Below are positions 8,097 through 16,489 of a stretch of DNA of 41,647 bases, piece after piece. The first letter of the stretch is position 1; the number at the start of each line of letters is the position of its first letter. The notes beneath the pieces were generated by a model, which worked only from the letters and a program-made list of their open reading frames with translations, was not told the origin of the DNA and did no database searches. Source of the stretch: Roseomonas sp. (GTDB taxonomy: Bacteria; Pseudomonadota; Alphaproteobacteria; Acetobacterales; Acetobacteraceae); contig JADCFQ010000047.1 in the NCBI GenBank assembly GCA_020249435.1, positions 1 to 41,647 on the forward strand, given 5' to 3'. Position numbers and translations under genes: made by a program.

Positions 8097-9788
8097 ATGA
8101 ACGAAGTTGTAGCCGAACGCCTTGATGCCGTGACCCTGGCCGTCTTGAAGGGTCGGCTTGAACAAATTGCCGATGAGATGGATGCAACGCTGTATCGCAG
8201 CGCCTTCAACCCCATCATCGCCGAAGCGCGTGACGCCTGCCATGGGGTTTATGGTGCGATCACCGGCGATACGCTGGTCCAAGGCACCAAGGGCTTGCCG
8301 ATTTTTGTTGGCGCCATGTCCTTCGCCGTGCGCTCTGTCATTCGCAAGGTGGCGACGGATGGCGGGCTGGAGCCTGGCGATACCTTCCTGTTCAATGACC
8401 CTTATGATGGTGGCACGCACCTAAACGATTTCCGCCTGGTGCGGCCAATTTTTCGCGCGGGTAAGCTGTTCTGCTGGATGGCGAGTGTTGGGCATTGGCT
8501 GGATATCGGCGGCGATGTGCCTGGCAATTACAACCCACGCGCCACGGAAAGCCATCAGGAAGGCGTGCGTTTCCCGCCGGTGAAGCTGATCCGCGCCGGG
8601 CAAATGCAGCAGGATATTCTGGATATTCTGGCGGCCAATTCGCGTGTGCCGCAATCCAATTGGGGCGATTTGAACGGGCAGTTGAATGCGCTCGACCTCG
8701 GTGAAAAGCGGCTGCTGGAATTGCTGGATGATTATGGCGATGCGCGCATCGCCGCGGCCTTCGCGCAATTGGCGGATCGCGCCGAAGCGCTGATGCGCGC
8801 TGAAATCGCGGCCCTGCCAGATGGCAGCTACAGCTTTGATGATTTCCTGGATAATGACGGCGTGAAGGATGAGGCGCTGCGCATTGCGCTTGATTTGACC
8901 ATCACGGGTGATCGGCTGATTTTGGATATGTCGCGCTCCTCACCACCCTGCGCAGGGCCGCTCAATATCTCGGTCGCGACAACGGTGGCTGCCTGTTATG
9001 TCGCGCTGAAGCACGCTTTCCCGGATGTGCCGGCCAATGCGGGTGTGCTGCGCCCGGTGGAGGTGATTGCACCGCCAAGCACGCTGCTGGGTGCCGAGGC
9101 GCCACGCCCGGTTGCAGGCTATACGGAAACCATTCTGCGGCTGATTGGTGTGATCTTCGGCGCACTCGGCAAGGCGCGCCCGGCCACCGCGACTGCCGCG
9201 CCTTTTGGCACCATCAATGCGCTGGCGCTGTCTGGCCAGCGACAGAATGGCACGCGCTGGGTAATGTTTTCCTTCTTCGGCGGCGGGCTTGGCGGCAATC
9301 CCGCAACCGATGGCCTGCATCACGCGAATAACCCGATCTCAACAGCGACGATCCCGCCCGTCGAGATTCTGGAAGCCGCCTATCCGGTCATGTTCACGCA
9401 ATGGGCGCTTCGCCCTGATAGTGGTGGCGCAGGTGAACATCGCGGCGGTGTTGGCGCGGTTTATGAGATTGAAGCGCTCGCCCCTGCTCGCACGGAAGTT
9501 GCCTTGCTCGGAGAGCGCGGGCGTTTCGCGCCCTTCGGTGTCGCGGGCGGTGCAGATGGTGCGCTCAATCGCTTCACCTGGGGCAGTGCGGGTGAAACGC
9601 CCCCGATGGCAAGCAAGATTGTTGGTGTTTCCATCGGCCAAGGTGAACGTGTGCGGCTGGAGACACCTGGTGGCGGCGGCTGGGGCGATCCCGCCGCGCG
9701 GCCCATGAAGGCCATCGCGCGTGATATTCGCCTGGGTTATGTCAGCGCCGAAGCCGCGCTTCGCGATTATGGAAGGCGCGCATCATGA
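8097..9788 (+). CDS. Hydantoinase B / oxoprolinase family protein (HyuB-like)
   Basis: This 563-residue protein matches the Hydantoinase_B family, the partner of HyuA in ATP-dependent N-methylhydantoinases, 5-oxoprolinases, acetone carboxylase-like and caprolactamase enzymes. The conserved N-terminal region is visible (LEQIADEMDATLYRSAFNP), followed by FNDPYDGGTHLND near residue 100, a D/H-rich region proposed to bind metal. The C-terminal glycine-rich motif ETPGGGGWGDP is typical. The ATG at 8097 follows livF by one base; a start at 8034 would overlap livF by more than 60 bases. The stop overlaps hyuA as ATGA. The exact cyclic amide substrate is unknown; candidates are a hydantoin, pyroglutamate or a lactam. 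Confidence 0.9.
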   Translation: MNEVVAERLDAVTLAVLKGRLEQIADEMDATLYRSAFNPIIAEARDACHGVYGAITGDTLVQGTKGLPIFVGAMSFAVRSVIRKVATDGGLEPGDTFLFNDPYDGGTHLNDFRLVRPIFRAGKLFCWMASVGHWLDIGGDVPGNYNPRATESHQEGVRFPPVKLIRAGQMQQDILDILAANSRVPQSNWGDLNGQLNALDLGEKRLLELLDDYGDARIAAAFAQLADRAEALMRAEIAALPDGSYSFDDFLDNDGVKDEALRIALDLTITGDRLILDMSRSSPPCAGPLNISVATTVAACYVALKHAFPDVPANAGVLRPVEVIAPPSTLLGAEAPRPVAGYTETILRLIGVIFGALGKARPATATAAPFGTINALALSGQRQNGTRWVMFSFFGGGLGGNPATDGLHHANNPISTATIPPVEILEAAYPVMFTQWALRPDSGGAGEHRGGVGAVYEIEALAPARTEVALLGERGRFAPFGVAGGADGALNRFTWGSAGETPPMASKIVGVSIGQGERVRLETPGGGGWGDPAARPMKAIARDIRLGYVSAEAALRDYGRRAS

Positions 9789-11836
9789 GTGGCGCGATTG
9801 TCGGTGTTGATGTCGGTGGCACCTTCACTGATCTGTTTCTGTTTGATCCCGCGACAGGCCGTTTTCAGACGGCGAAAGTGCCAAGCCAGCGCGGCGATGA
9901 GGCGTCAGGCTTTCTCGCGGGGTTGCGCGCGCTTGGTGGCGCTGCCGGCATGGTGGCGGTGGTGCATGGCACCACTGTTGGCACCAATGCGCTGCTTGAA
10001 CGAAAGGGTGCGAAGCTTGGCGTTATCACAACCGCCGGCTTTCGCGATGTGCTGGAAATGCGCCGCCGTGATCGCCGCCATACCTGGGGGCTGTGGGGCG
10101 ATTTCCAGCCGATTGCTGACCGGGATTTGCGCCTGGAAGTGCCGGAACGTTGCCTGGCTGATGGCAGTATCCACACGCTGGTGGATATCGCGGCGGTGGA
10201 AGCAGCCGCGCCGCAATTGCTGGCCGCCGGTGCGGAAGCCTGCGCGATTATCTTCATTAATGCCTATGCCAATCCTGCCAATGAACAGGCAGCGGCTGAG
10301 GCGGTGCGGCGCATTTGGCCCAATCCGCATGTTTCGGTTTCGTCCGAAATCCTGCCGGAAATTCGCGAGTTTGAGCGCGCTTCGACCACTGCACTCAACG
10401 CCTATTTGCAGCCATTGGTCGCGGGTTATCTCGGCAAGTTGGAAGGCGCACTCGCCGATGAAGGTTTCGGTGGGCGGTTTCATATTGTGCAATCCAATGG
10501 CGGGATCATGTCCACCGCAACGGCGCGGCGCTTTCCTGCGCGCACCGCACTTTCGGGCCCGGCGGCGGGCGTGATTGCCGCGGGTGCCATCGCCAAGGCT
10601 GCCGGCTTCAGCCATGTGATTACCTGCGATCTGGGCGGCACTTCCTTTGATGTGTCTTTGATTGCTGATGGGCAAATGGCTTTGGCCGCACAGGCGACGA
10701 TTGACTTTGGCCTGGTTATCCGCTCCCCCATGATTGAAATTACCACCATTGGCGCGGGCGGCGGTTCCATCGCGGCGGTGGATCGTGGTGGCTTGCTGCA
10801 AGTGGGGCCGGAAAGTGCCGGCAGTCGTCCAGGGCCGGTCTGTTACGGCCAGGGCAATGATCGCCCGACGCTGACGGATGCGAACCTCGTGCTGGGCCGC
10901 ATCAATGCCGCGCGGCCGATTGGTGGCGCGCTCACCAGCCTTGATGTGGATGCCGCGAAGGCCGCAATTGCACAGCATGTCGGCCTGCCTTTGGGGCTGG
11001 ATGCCATGGCGGCGGCAGAGGCCATTCTACGCGTGGCGAATGCGAAAATGGCGGGCGCCATCAGGCTTGTTTCCATCGAACGCGGGCTTGATCCGGCGCG
11101 GTTTGTCGCCCTCCCCTTTGGCGGAGGTGGCGCTTTGCATGTTGGCGCCTTGCTGACCGAGGTCGGGCTGAAAGCAGCTTTGGTGCCGCGCTTTCCGGGT
11201 GTTACCTCGGCACTTGGCTGCATCATTGCGGATGTGCGGCATGACCAGGTGCGCACGCTCAATCTGGATTTGGATAGCCTCGATCCCGCCGCGCTGGATG
11301 CGCATCTGGTGCGCGAAGCAAGCGCGGCTGTGGCGGTGGTACGCGATGCCGGCCTTACGGTGGAGGCGATTGAAACGCTTTTCACGCTTGATATGCACTA
11401 CGCGGGGCAGACGCACACTGTTGCCGTGCCCTTGCCCGTGACGGTGGCGGGCAATGGCACTGGCGTAACGCAGGCGATTGTGCGGCAGGCTTTTGAAGTG
11501 GCCTATCAATGCGCCTTCAGCCGCTTGCTGCCCGGCTTGCCCGTCAGGATTGTTTCCTTGCGGACCGCCGCGATTGGTCGACGCCCCGCGTTTGATTTGG
11601 CGGCACTTGCGCCTGACGCGGATGCAAGCCTTGCTAAGGCTGCACTTGGCGCGCGGCAGGTTTGGTTCGATGGCGCCTGGCATGAGGCACGCATTTATGC
11701 GCGGCTTGACCTGCCGGTGGGCGCTGAAATTCCCGGCCCCGCCATTCTGGAACAACCCGACGCAACCGTGGTGGTGGATCCTGGCCTGATGGCGCGGGTG
11801 GATCGCTTCGGCAATCTGATTATCGAAAGGGCGTGA
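9785..11836 (+). CDS. Hydantoinase A / oxoprolinase family protein (HyuA-like)
   Basis: This 683-residue ATP-binding subunit contains the Hydant_A_N and Hydantoinase_A domains of the ASKHA fold. The phosphate-binding motif GVDVGGTFTDLFLFD lies at residues 7-21, HGTTVGTNALLERKGA follows at about 60-75, and a second nucleotide-binding motif (CDLGGTSFDVSLI) lies near 281. The family phosphorylates a cyclic amide or carbonyl substrate so that its partner can open it. Here A and B are separate genes in the order B then A, overlapping by four bases (ATGA), which fits an A/B complex. A hydantoinase, 5-oxoprolinase or lactamase role cannot be separated from sequence alone. Confidence 0.9.
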   Translation: MSGAIVGVDVGGTFTDLFLFDPATGRFQTAKVPSQRGDEASGFLAGLRALGGAAGMVAVVHGTTVGTNALLERKGAKLGVITTAGFRDVLEMRRRDRRHTWGLWGDFQPIADRDLRLEVPERCLADGSIHTLVDIAAVEAAAPQLLAAGAEACAIIFINAYANPANEQAAAEAVRRIWPNPHVSVSSEILPEIREFERASTTALNAYLQPLVAGYLGKLEGALADEGFGGRFHIVQSNGGIMSTATARRFPARTALSGPAAGVIAAGAIAKAAGFSHVITCDLGGTSFDVSLIADGQMALAAQATIDFGLVIRSPMIEITTIGAGGGSIAAVDRGGLLQVGPESAGSRPGPVCYGQGNDRPTLTDANLVLGRINAARPIGGALTSLDVDAAKAAIAQHVGLPLGLDAMAAAEAILRVANAKMAGAIRLVSIERGLDPARFVALPFGGGGALHVGALLTEVGLKAALVPRFPGVTSALGCIIADVRHDQVRTLNLDLDSLDPAALDAHLVREASAAVAVVRDAGLTVEAIETLFTLDMHYAGQTHTVAVPLPVTVAGNGTGVTQAIVRQAFEVAYQCAFSRLLPGLPVRIVSLRTAAIGRRPAFDLAALAPDADASLAKAALGARQVWFDGAWHEARIYARLDLPVGAEIPGPAILEQPDATVVVDPGLMARVDRFGNLIIERA

Positions 11837-11838
11837 TC

Positions 11839-12450
11839 ATGGCTGGCGCCATTCCCATCAGCGAAACCGCTTTACTGCTCTGTGATTTGCAGAATGATTT
11901 CATCCACCCCAAGGGTGCCTATGCGCGCGGTGGGCAAGGCGATGCGAGCATCGCCGCCCTGCCCGCGCGGCTTGCGCCGCTTTGTGCAGCGATGCGCGCA
12001 AAAGGCGGCTGGATCGCCTCCACCCATTTCACGCTGGTGCCGGGCAAGGGGGGCGAGCCCTTCATTGCTGAACACCTCAAGCAAATGCGGCCCTTTTTGC
12101 GCAAGGGGGATTTCGCGCCGGCATCCTGGGGCCAGGCTTTGGTGGATGAATTGGCGCCATCCGATCTGATCGTTGAAAAAATCGGCTATGACGCTTTCTG
12201 GAATTCGCGCCTGGAATGGGCCTTGCGCAAGGCTGGCATTCGCAAGCTGCTGGTCGCGGGCATTGTCACCAATGGAGGTGTCGCTTCCACCGTGCGCGGT
12301 GCGCATGTGCGCGAATTTGATGTGACGGTTTTGGAAGATGGCTGCGCGGCGTTTTCATCAGCTGTGCATCAGGCGGCGATTGAAGGGCTGCGCCCGGTGG
12401 CGCGCATCACCACCATTGCGCAGGCTTTGCAGGAAATAACGGGGATATAG
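11839..12450 (+). CDS. Isochorismatase-fold hydrolase with glycine at the usual catalytic cysteine position
   Basis: This 203-residue protein has the isochorismatase/cysteine hydrolase Rossmann-like fold. Asp16 (LLLCDLQNDF) and Lys114 (VEKIGYDAFWNS) match the usual catalytic Asp and Lys. In the T-N-x-C-V-x-x-T loop the sequence is TNGGVAST, placing Gly147 where amidohydrolases of this family carry the nucleophilic cysteine. The Lys-to-Gly spacing of 33 equals the Lys-to-Cys spacing known for N-carbamoylsarcosine amidohydrolase. True isochorismatases (EntB, PhzD) also lack this cysteine. It may therefore be a non-amidase hydrolase, or inactive. The ATG at 11839 is eight bases from a GAAAGG site; a GTG at 11833 is the alternative. 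Position after hyuA suggests action on the ring-opened product. Confidence 0.85.
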   Translation: MAGAIPISETALLLCDLQNDFIHPKGAYARGGQGDASIAALPARLAPLCAAMRAKGGWIASTHFTLVPGKGGEPFIAEHLKQMRPFLRKGDFAPASWGQALVDELAPSDLIVEKIGYDAFWNSRLEWALRKAGIRKLLVAGIVTNGGVASTVRGAHVREFDVTVLEDGCAAFSSAVHQAAIEGLRPVARITTIAQALQEITGI

Positions 12451-12453
12451 GGC

Positions 12454-14769
12454 ATGGATAAGTTTGGCATTGGTCAGCCGGTACGGCGCAAGGAAGATGT
12501 ACGGCTACTGACAGGGCGCGGCACCTATACGGATGACATGAACCGCCCGGGCCAGGCGCATGCGGTGGTGCTGCGTTCACCGCATGCCCATGCGCGCATC
12601 ATCTCCATGGATGTCAGTGAAGCGCGCGCTGCCCCCGGCGTTGTCGCCGTACTCACCGGGCATGATGCGATTGCCGATGGCATTGGCGCGCTGCCGGTGC
12701 AGGTGGAAGTACCCGGCAAGGACAAGCCGCTTTTCGCCCCCACGCGCCATATCCTGCAAACCGAACGCGTGCGCTATGTGGGGGACCCGGTGGCACTCGT
12801 GGTAGCCGAAACCCGTGATCAGGCCATGGATGCTGCCGAGCTCATTCAGATTGATTACGAAACCCTGCCGAGCATTACGGAAACCGGCAAGGCGCTTCAT
12901 GCGGATGCGCCGGTGCTCTGGGAAGACCAGGGCAGCAATCTTTGCGTCCATTGGGATAGTGGCCGCGCCGCAGAAGCGGATGAAGCTTTTGGCAAGGCCG
13001 CGCGCGTGGTCTCGGTTGATCTGTTGCAGAACCGCATTGTCGGCAATCCGATGGAACCGCGTGTCGCCCTCGGCGATTGGGATGGGGAGAGGTGGACTTT
13101 GGTCTCCCCTTCCCAGGGCGCGGTCAAGGTGCGCGACAATCTCGCGAAGCTGGTCTTCAACGTACCGATCGAGAAAATCCGCGTCATCTCGCCCGATGTT
13201 GGCGGTGGTTTCGGCTTGCGCGGCAAGTTGTTTCCCGAAAGTGCCATGGTGCTGTGGGCGGCGCGCAAGCTGGGCCGCCCGGTGAAATGGCGCGCGGGCC
13301 GGACGGAGACCTTCCTGTCAGACCCGCATGGGCGGGATCATGTGACGCATGCCGAAATGGCCTTTGATGAAAACGCCAAGGCGATTGGCGTGCGTATTCG
13401 CACCCTGGCCGCCATGGGCGCCTATTTGCTGGATTTCGGCCCGCGCGTGTCCACCATGGCGGGCGGGCGCATCAATGGCACGGTCTATGACCTTCAGGCC
13501 TTGAATGTGCAGGTGCGTTGCGTCTTCACCAATACGGTACCGACCGATGCCTATCGCGGCGCTGGCCGGCCCGAAACAGCCTATGTGCTGGAAAGGTTAT
13601 TCGACCAAGGGGCGGCTGCCTTCGGCATTGGGCGGGACGAAATTCGCAGGCGCAACTATATTCGCCCGGATCAAATTCCCTATCGCAACGTCGCCGGCAA
13701 TGTGATCGATTCCGGGCGCTTTGCGGAAACCCAGGATATGGCGCTGGCCTTGGCGGATTGGTCAGGCTTCGCCGCGCGCCGTGCGGAAGCGGCGAAGCAG
13801 GGCAAGCTGCGCGGTATCGGCCTTGGCTATTTCATTGAAGCCTCAGGCGGGCAGCCGTTTGAATGGGCGCGCGTGGCACTCACGCCCGAAGGCCGCGCCA
13901 AGCTTACGGTTGGCACCTTCAGCCATGGGCAGGGGCATGAAACGGCCTTTGCGCAAATCCTCTCTGAAAAGCTTGGTCTGCCGTTTGGTGCCATTGATCT
14001 GGTGCAGGGCGATTCGGATGTGGTGCTGAAGGGTGGTGGCACGGGTGGGTCCCGTTCATCCCAGATGGGCGGGGTGGCGACCAGTCGCGCTGCCGCGCTG
14101 ATCGTTGAAAAGGCCAAGCGCATCGCGGCGCATTTGTTGGAAGCGGGGGTGGCGGATATTGAATTCCTCAATGGCCGCTTCAGCGTGGCGGGGACGGATA
14201 TCGCCACAAGCTGGCCCGCAGTGATTGCTGCCGCGCATGACCCGGCACGCCTGCCGCCCAACGAAACGCCCGGCCTTGACGAACAACTGACCTATACGCG
14301 CGACACGGAATGCAATTTCCCCAATGGCTGCCACGTTGCCGAGGTAGAAATTGACCCGACCACTGGCGAAGTCTCCATCGCCAATTACGCGGCGGTGGAT
14401 GATGTTGGCGTGCCGATCAATCCCATGCTGGTGCATGGCCAATGCCATGGCGGCATCATGGCCGGCATTGGTCAGGCCATGCTGGAACATGCGCAATATG
14501 ATCCGGAAAGTGGCCAATTCCTGACCGCGACTTTCCAGGATTACTGCATGCCGCGCGCGGGTGATGCGCCGTCCTTCAATCTTGATCTGAATGTGGTGCC
14601 CTGCCCATCCAATGATCTTGGCGTGAAGGGCGCGGGTGAAGGCGGCGCCTGTGGTGCGCCGCCCGCCATCATCTCAGCAGTCTGTGATGCGCTTGGCGTT
14701 GCGCATATTGATATGCCGATCACGCCAGAAGCGGTCTGGCGTGCCTTGCGGTCGAAACAGGCGGCCTGA
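12454..14769 (+). CDS. Form II CoxL-like xanthine dehydrogenase family protein, molybdopterin-binding large subunit
   Basis: This 771-residue large subunit is of the molybdenum hydroxylase family (xanthine dehydrogenase / aldehyde oxidase / CO dehydrogenase). It binds the molybdopterin cytosine dinucleotide cofactor and hydroxylates or oxidises a carbon centre. The a/b hammerhead domain spans roughly residues 18-130 (LLTGRGTYTDD, RSPHAHARI), followed by GGGFGLRGK near 250. The loop AYRGAGR at about 365-371 is the signature of form II enzymes, not the AYRCSFR of true CO dehydrogenase. The catalytic glutamate is Glu729 in GVKGAGEGG. No FAD subunit, 2Fe-2S subunit or maturation gene lies in the window, so partners must be elsewhere. 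It is the last gene of the operon, four bases after the hydrolase. Confidence 0.92.
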   Translation: MDKFGIGQPVRRKEDVRLLTGRGTYTDDMNRPGQAHAVVLRSPHAHARIISMDVSEARAAPGVVAVLTGHDAIADGIGALPVQVEVPGKDKPLFAPTRHILQTERVRYVGDPVALVVAETRDQAMDAAELIQIDYETLPSITETGKALHADAPVLWEDQGSNLCVHWDSGRAAEADEAFGKAARVVSVDLLQNRIVGNPMEPRVALGDWDGERWTLVSPSQGAVKVRDNLAKLVFNVPIEKIRVISPDVGGGFGLRGKLFPESAMVLWAARKLGRPVKWRAGRTETFLSDPHGRDHVTHAEMAFDENAKAIGVRIRTLAAMGAYLLDFGPRVSTMAGGRINGTVYDLQALNVQVRCVFTNTVPTDAYRGAGRPETAYVLERLFDQGAAAFGIGRDEIRRRNYIRPDQIPYRNVAGNVIDSGRFAETQDMALALADWSGFAARRAEAAKQGKLRGIGLGYFIEASGGQPFEWARVALTPEGRAKLTVGTFSHGQGHETAFAQILSEKLGLPFGAIDLVQGDSDVVLKGGGTGGSRSSQMGGVATSRAAALIVEKAKRIAAHLLEAGVADIEFLNGRFSVAGTDIATSWPAVIAAAHDPARLPPNETPGLDEQLTYTRDTECNFPNGCHVAEVEIDPTTGEVSIANYAAVDDVGVPINPMLVHGQCHGGIMAGIGQAMLEHAQYDPESGQFLTATFQDYCMPRAGDAPSFNLDLNVVPCPSNDLGVKGAGEGGACGAPPAIISAVCDALGVAHIDMPITPEAVWRALRSKQAA

Positions 14770-14815
14770 TTTAGTGGGTTGCCCATTCACCTTAGTTCAT
14801 GGGCAACCCACTAAA
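14770..14815. terminator. 17-bp perfect inverted repeat between convergent genes
   Basis: The arms TTTAGTGGGTTGCCCAT (14770-14786) and its exact complement (14799-14815) flank a 12-base loop. The hairpin starts at the base after the CoxL-like stop codon. It lies between convergent genes, so a bidirectional terminator or 3'-end stabiliser is likely. No long U-tract follows on the plus strand (AACTTG), and on the minus strand the T run precedes the stem. Classical intrinsic termination is therefore uncertain. Confidence 0.6.
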
Positions 14816-14828
14816 AACTTGTTTGATC

Positions 14829-14872
14829 GCATTTTCCGAGTCGCCAAGTGATTCCACTTGGCTTGAAAATGC
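14829..14872. repeat. Palindromic repeat unit with nested arms
   Basis: Outer arms GCATTTTC (14829-14836) and GAAAATGC (14865-14872) enclose inner arms GCCAAGTG (14843-14850) and CACTTGGC (14855-14862) around an ATTC loop. The unit abuts the stop codon of the convergent binding-protein gene. Its layout resembles dispersed intergenic palindromes common in alphaproteobacteria that also begin GCATTTT, though that is from memory and unverified. On the minus strand it is followed, 11 bases later, by TTTTT, so it may also end the minus-strand transcript. Confidence 0.55.
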
Positions 14873-16468
14873 TTAGCCAACAGGCCGCACGCCCCAGGGA
14901 TAGGGCATGCTGCCCTGTGCCAGCCCGGTAATGCTGCGCCGCCAGGCGCTGCGGATGCGGAATTGGCCGAGCGGGATGGTCGCCACATCATCCTGCGCGA
15001 GCTTATTGATCTCATCCGCCAGCGCCTTTTGCCGCGCTGCATCCGGCGCATCAAACCAGGCCTGGATGCGTTCCTGCATCACAGGGCTGTCATACCAGCC
15101 GAACCAACCGGTCGCCCCCGGCCCCTTTACCAGCGAACTCACTGCCGGGTTCAGATAAGCCAGTGACGATCCATAGGTGTGGAAAATGCTCCAGCCGCCA
15201 CGATCGGCGGGTTCGGTTCGCACGCGGCGTTGCACCACCGTGCCCCAATCGGTTTCCGCCAGCTCCACATTCATGCCAATGCGGCGCAGCCGATCCGCCG
15301 TCACCTGCCCATGCGGGCCGATCAGCGGGAAATCGGTCGGGTTGATGATGACCACCTTCTCGCCATTGTAACCACTCGCCTGCAGCGCGGCGCGGGCGCG
15401 GTCCAGGCTGCGCGGCGGGGCATTGAGTTCCGAGAGATTCTCAACACCATACGGCGTGCCGCATGGGAATAGGCTGCGGCATTCCTGCCAAACGCTGCGA
15501 TCATCGCCAAGCGTTGAGCGCATGTAATCCGCCTGATCCACCGCCAGCGCCACCGCCTGCCGCGCGCGCAGATTATTGAACGGCGCTTGCAGGTGGTTAA
15601 GGCGCATGATGCTCATCAGGCCCGTCGGGTTCAGCACGCCCACTTCAATATTGCGATTGCGTTGCAGCGTTGGCACCAGATCGGCGAGCGGCTGTTCCAG
15701 CCAATCAATCTCGCCCGATTGCAGCGCGGCTGCTGCCGTCGCGGGGTCCGGCAGGATATGCCATTCAATGCGCGGGAAATGCGCGACCTTGCCGCCGGAC
15801 GCCCAATCGGATGGCTCATCGCGCGGGCGATAGCGGTCATTCCGCATATAAACCACGCGACTGCCGGAGACGAATTCGTCGCGCATGAAGCGATAAGGGC
15901 CGCTGCCGACAACCTCGCTGATTTGGGTGCTGGCATCTGTCCGGGCCAGGCGCTCCGGCAGGATGAAGGGCACGTTCGCGTCGGGTTTCGCCAGCGCATC
16001 CAGCAAAAGCGGAAAGGGACGCTTCAGGCGAATTTCCAGGGTGCGGTCATCTGCCGCGCGCCATTCATCCACCTGCGCGGCCAGGATTTGCCCGAAGGCG
16101 TCACGCCGTGCCCAGCGTGCCAGCGATGCCGCGCAATCGGCAGCGCGCACCGGTTCGCCATCATGGAAGAATAAGCCTTCACGCAGCCTGATGCGCCAGA
16201 CGCGACCATCGGCGGAAACCTCATGCCCGGCGGCCATTTGCGGGCGGGCGCGCTGCTGGCCATCCACGGCGTAAAGCGTGTCATAGACATGATAGCCGTG
16301 CATTTGCGTGACAATCGCGCTGGTCCAGATCGGATCAAGCGCGGTCAGATTGGCTTGCGGTACGAAGCGCAGCGTTGCGGTGCGCGCGGGTTGCGCCAGA
16401 ACGGGCGCAGCAAAGCCCGAGGCCCCGGCAAGCGCCGCGGCCCCTTGCAGCAAATGACGACGTTTCAT
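14873..16468 (-). CDS. ABC transporter substrate-binding protein, oligopeptide/nickel type (SBP_bac_5)
   Basis: This 531-residue periplasmic binding protein belongs to the dipeptide/oligopeptide family. The leader MKRRHLLQGAAALAGASGFAAPVLAQP has an arginine pair and an A-L-A-Q cleavage region near residue 25, suggesting Tat or Sec export. The mature part starts with TLRFVPQANLTALDPIWTS, a typical SBP_5 opening, and a VWRIRLREGLFFHDGEPV block follows. The start has a clear AAAGGAAA ribosome-binding site. It lies 21 bp downstream of the gamma-glutamyltransferase gene on the same strand, so they form an operon. No dpp-type permease or ATPase genes are next to it, making it an orphan binding protein. 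A gamma-glutamyl peptide or glutathione ligand is a reasonable guess, no more. Confidence 0.9.
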   Translation of the reverse strand: MKRRHLLQGAAALAGASGFAAPVLAQPARTATLRFVPQANLTALDPIWTSAIVTQMHGYHVYDTLYAVDGQQRARPQMAAGHEVSADGRVWRIRLREGLFFHDGEPVRAADCAASLARWARRDAFGQILAAQVDEWRAADDRTLEIRLKRPFPLLLDALAKPDANVPFILPERLARTDASTQISEVVGSGPYRFMRDEFVSGSRVVYMRNDRYRPRDEPSDWASGGKVAHFPRIEWHILPDPATAAAALQSGEIDWLEQPLADLVPTLQRNRNIEVGVLNPTGLMSIMRLNHLQAPFNNLRARQAVALAVDQADYMRSTLGDDRSVWQECRSLFPCGTPYGVENLSELNAPPRSLDRARAALQASGYNGEKVVIINPTDFPLIGPHGQVTADRLRRIGMNVELAETDWGTVVQRRVRTEPADRGGWSIFHTYGSSLAYLNPAVSSLVKGPGATGWFGWYDSPVMQERIQAWFDAPDAARQKALADEINKLAQDDVATIPLGQFRIRSAWRRSITGLAQGSMPYPWGVRPVG

Positions 16469-16489
16469 GGGCGTTTCCTTTGTTGTGGT

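Noticed and set aside
9905-10978. Long open frame on the minus strand opposite hyuA (357 aa)
   Set aside because: The opposite strand encodes a complete HyuA with family motifs. The antisense product is His/Arg-rich and resembles no family, as expected of shadow frames in GC-rich DNA.
12454-14769. Identification of the molybdenum enzyme as CO dehydrogenase
   Set aside because: The active-site loop is AYRGAGR (form II), not AYRCSFR, so oxidation of CO is not supported.
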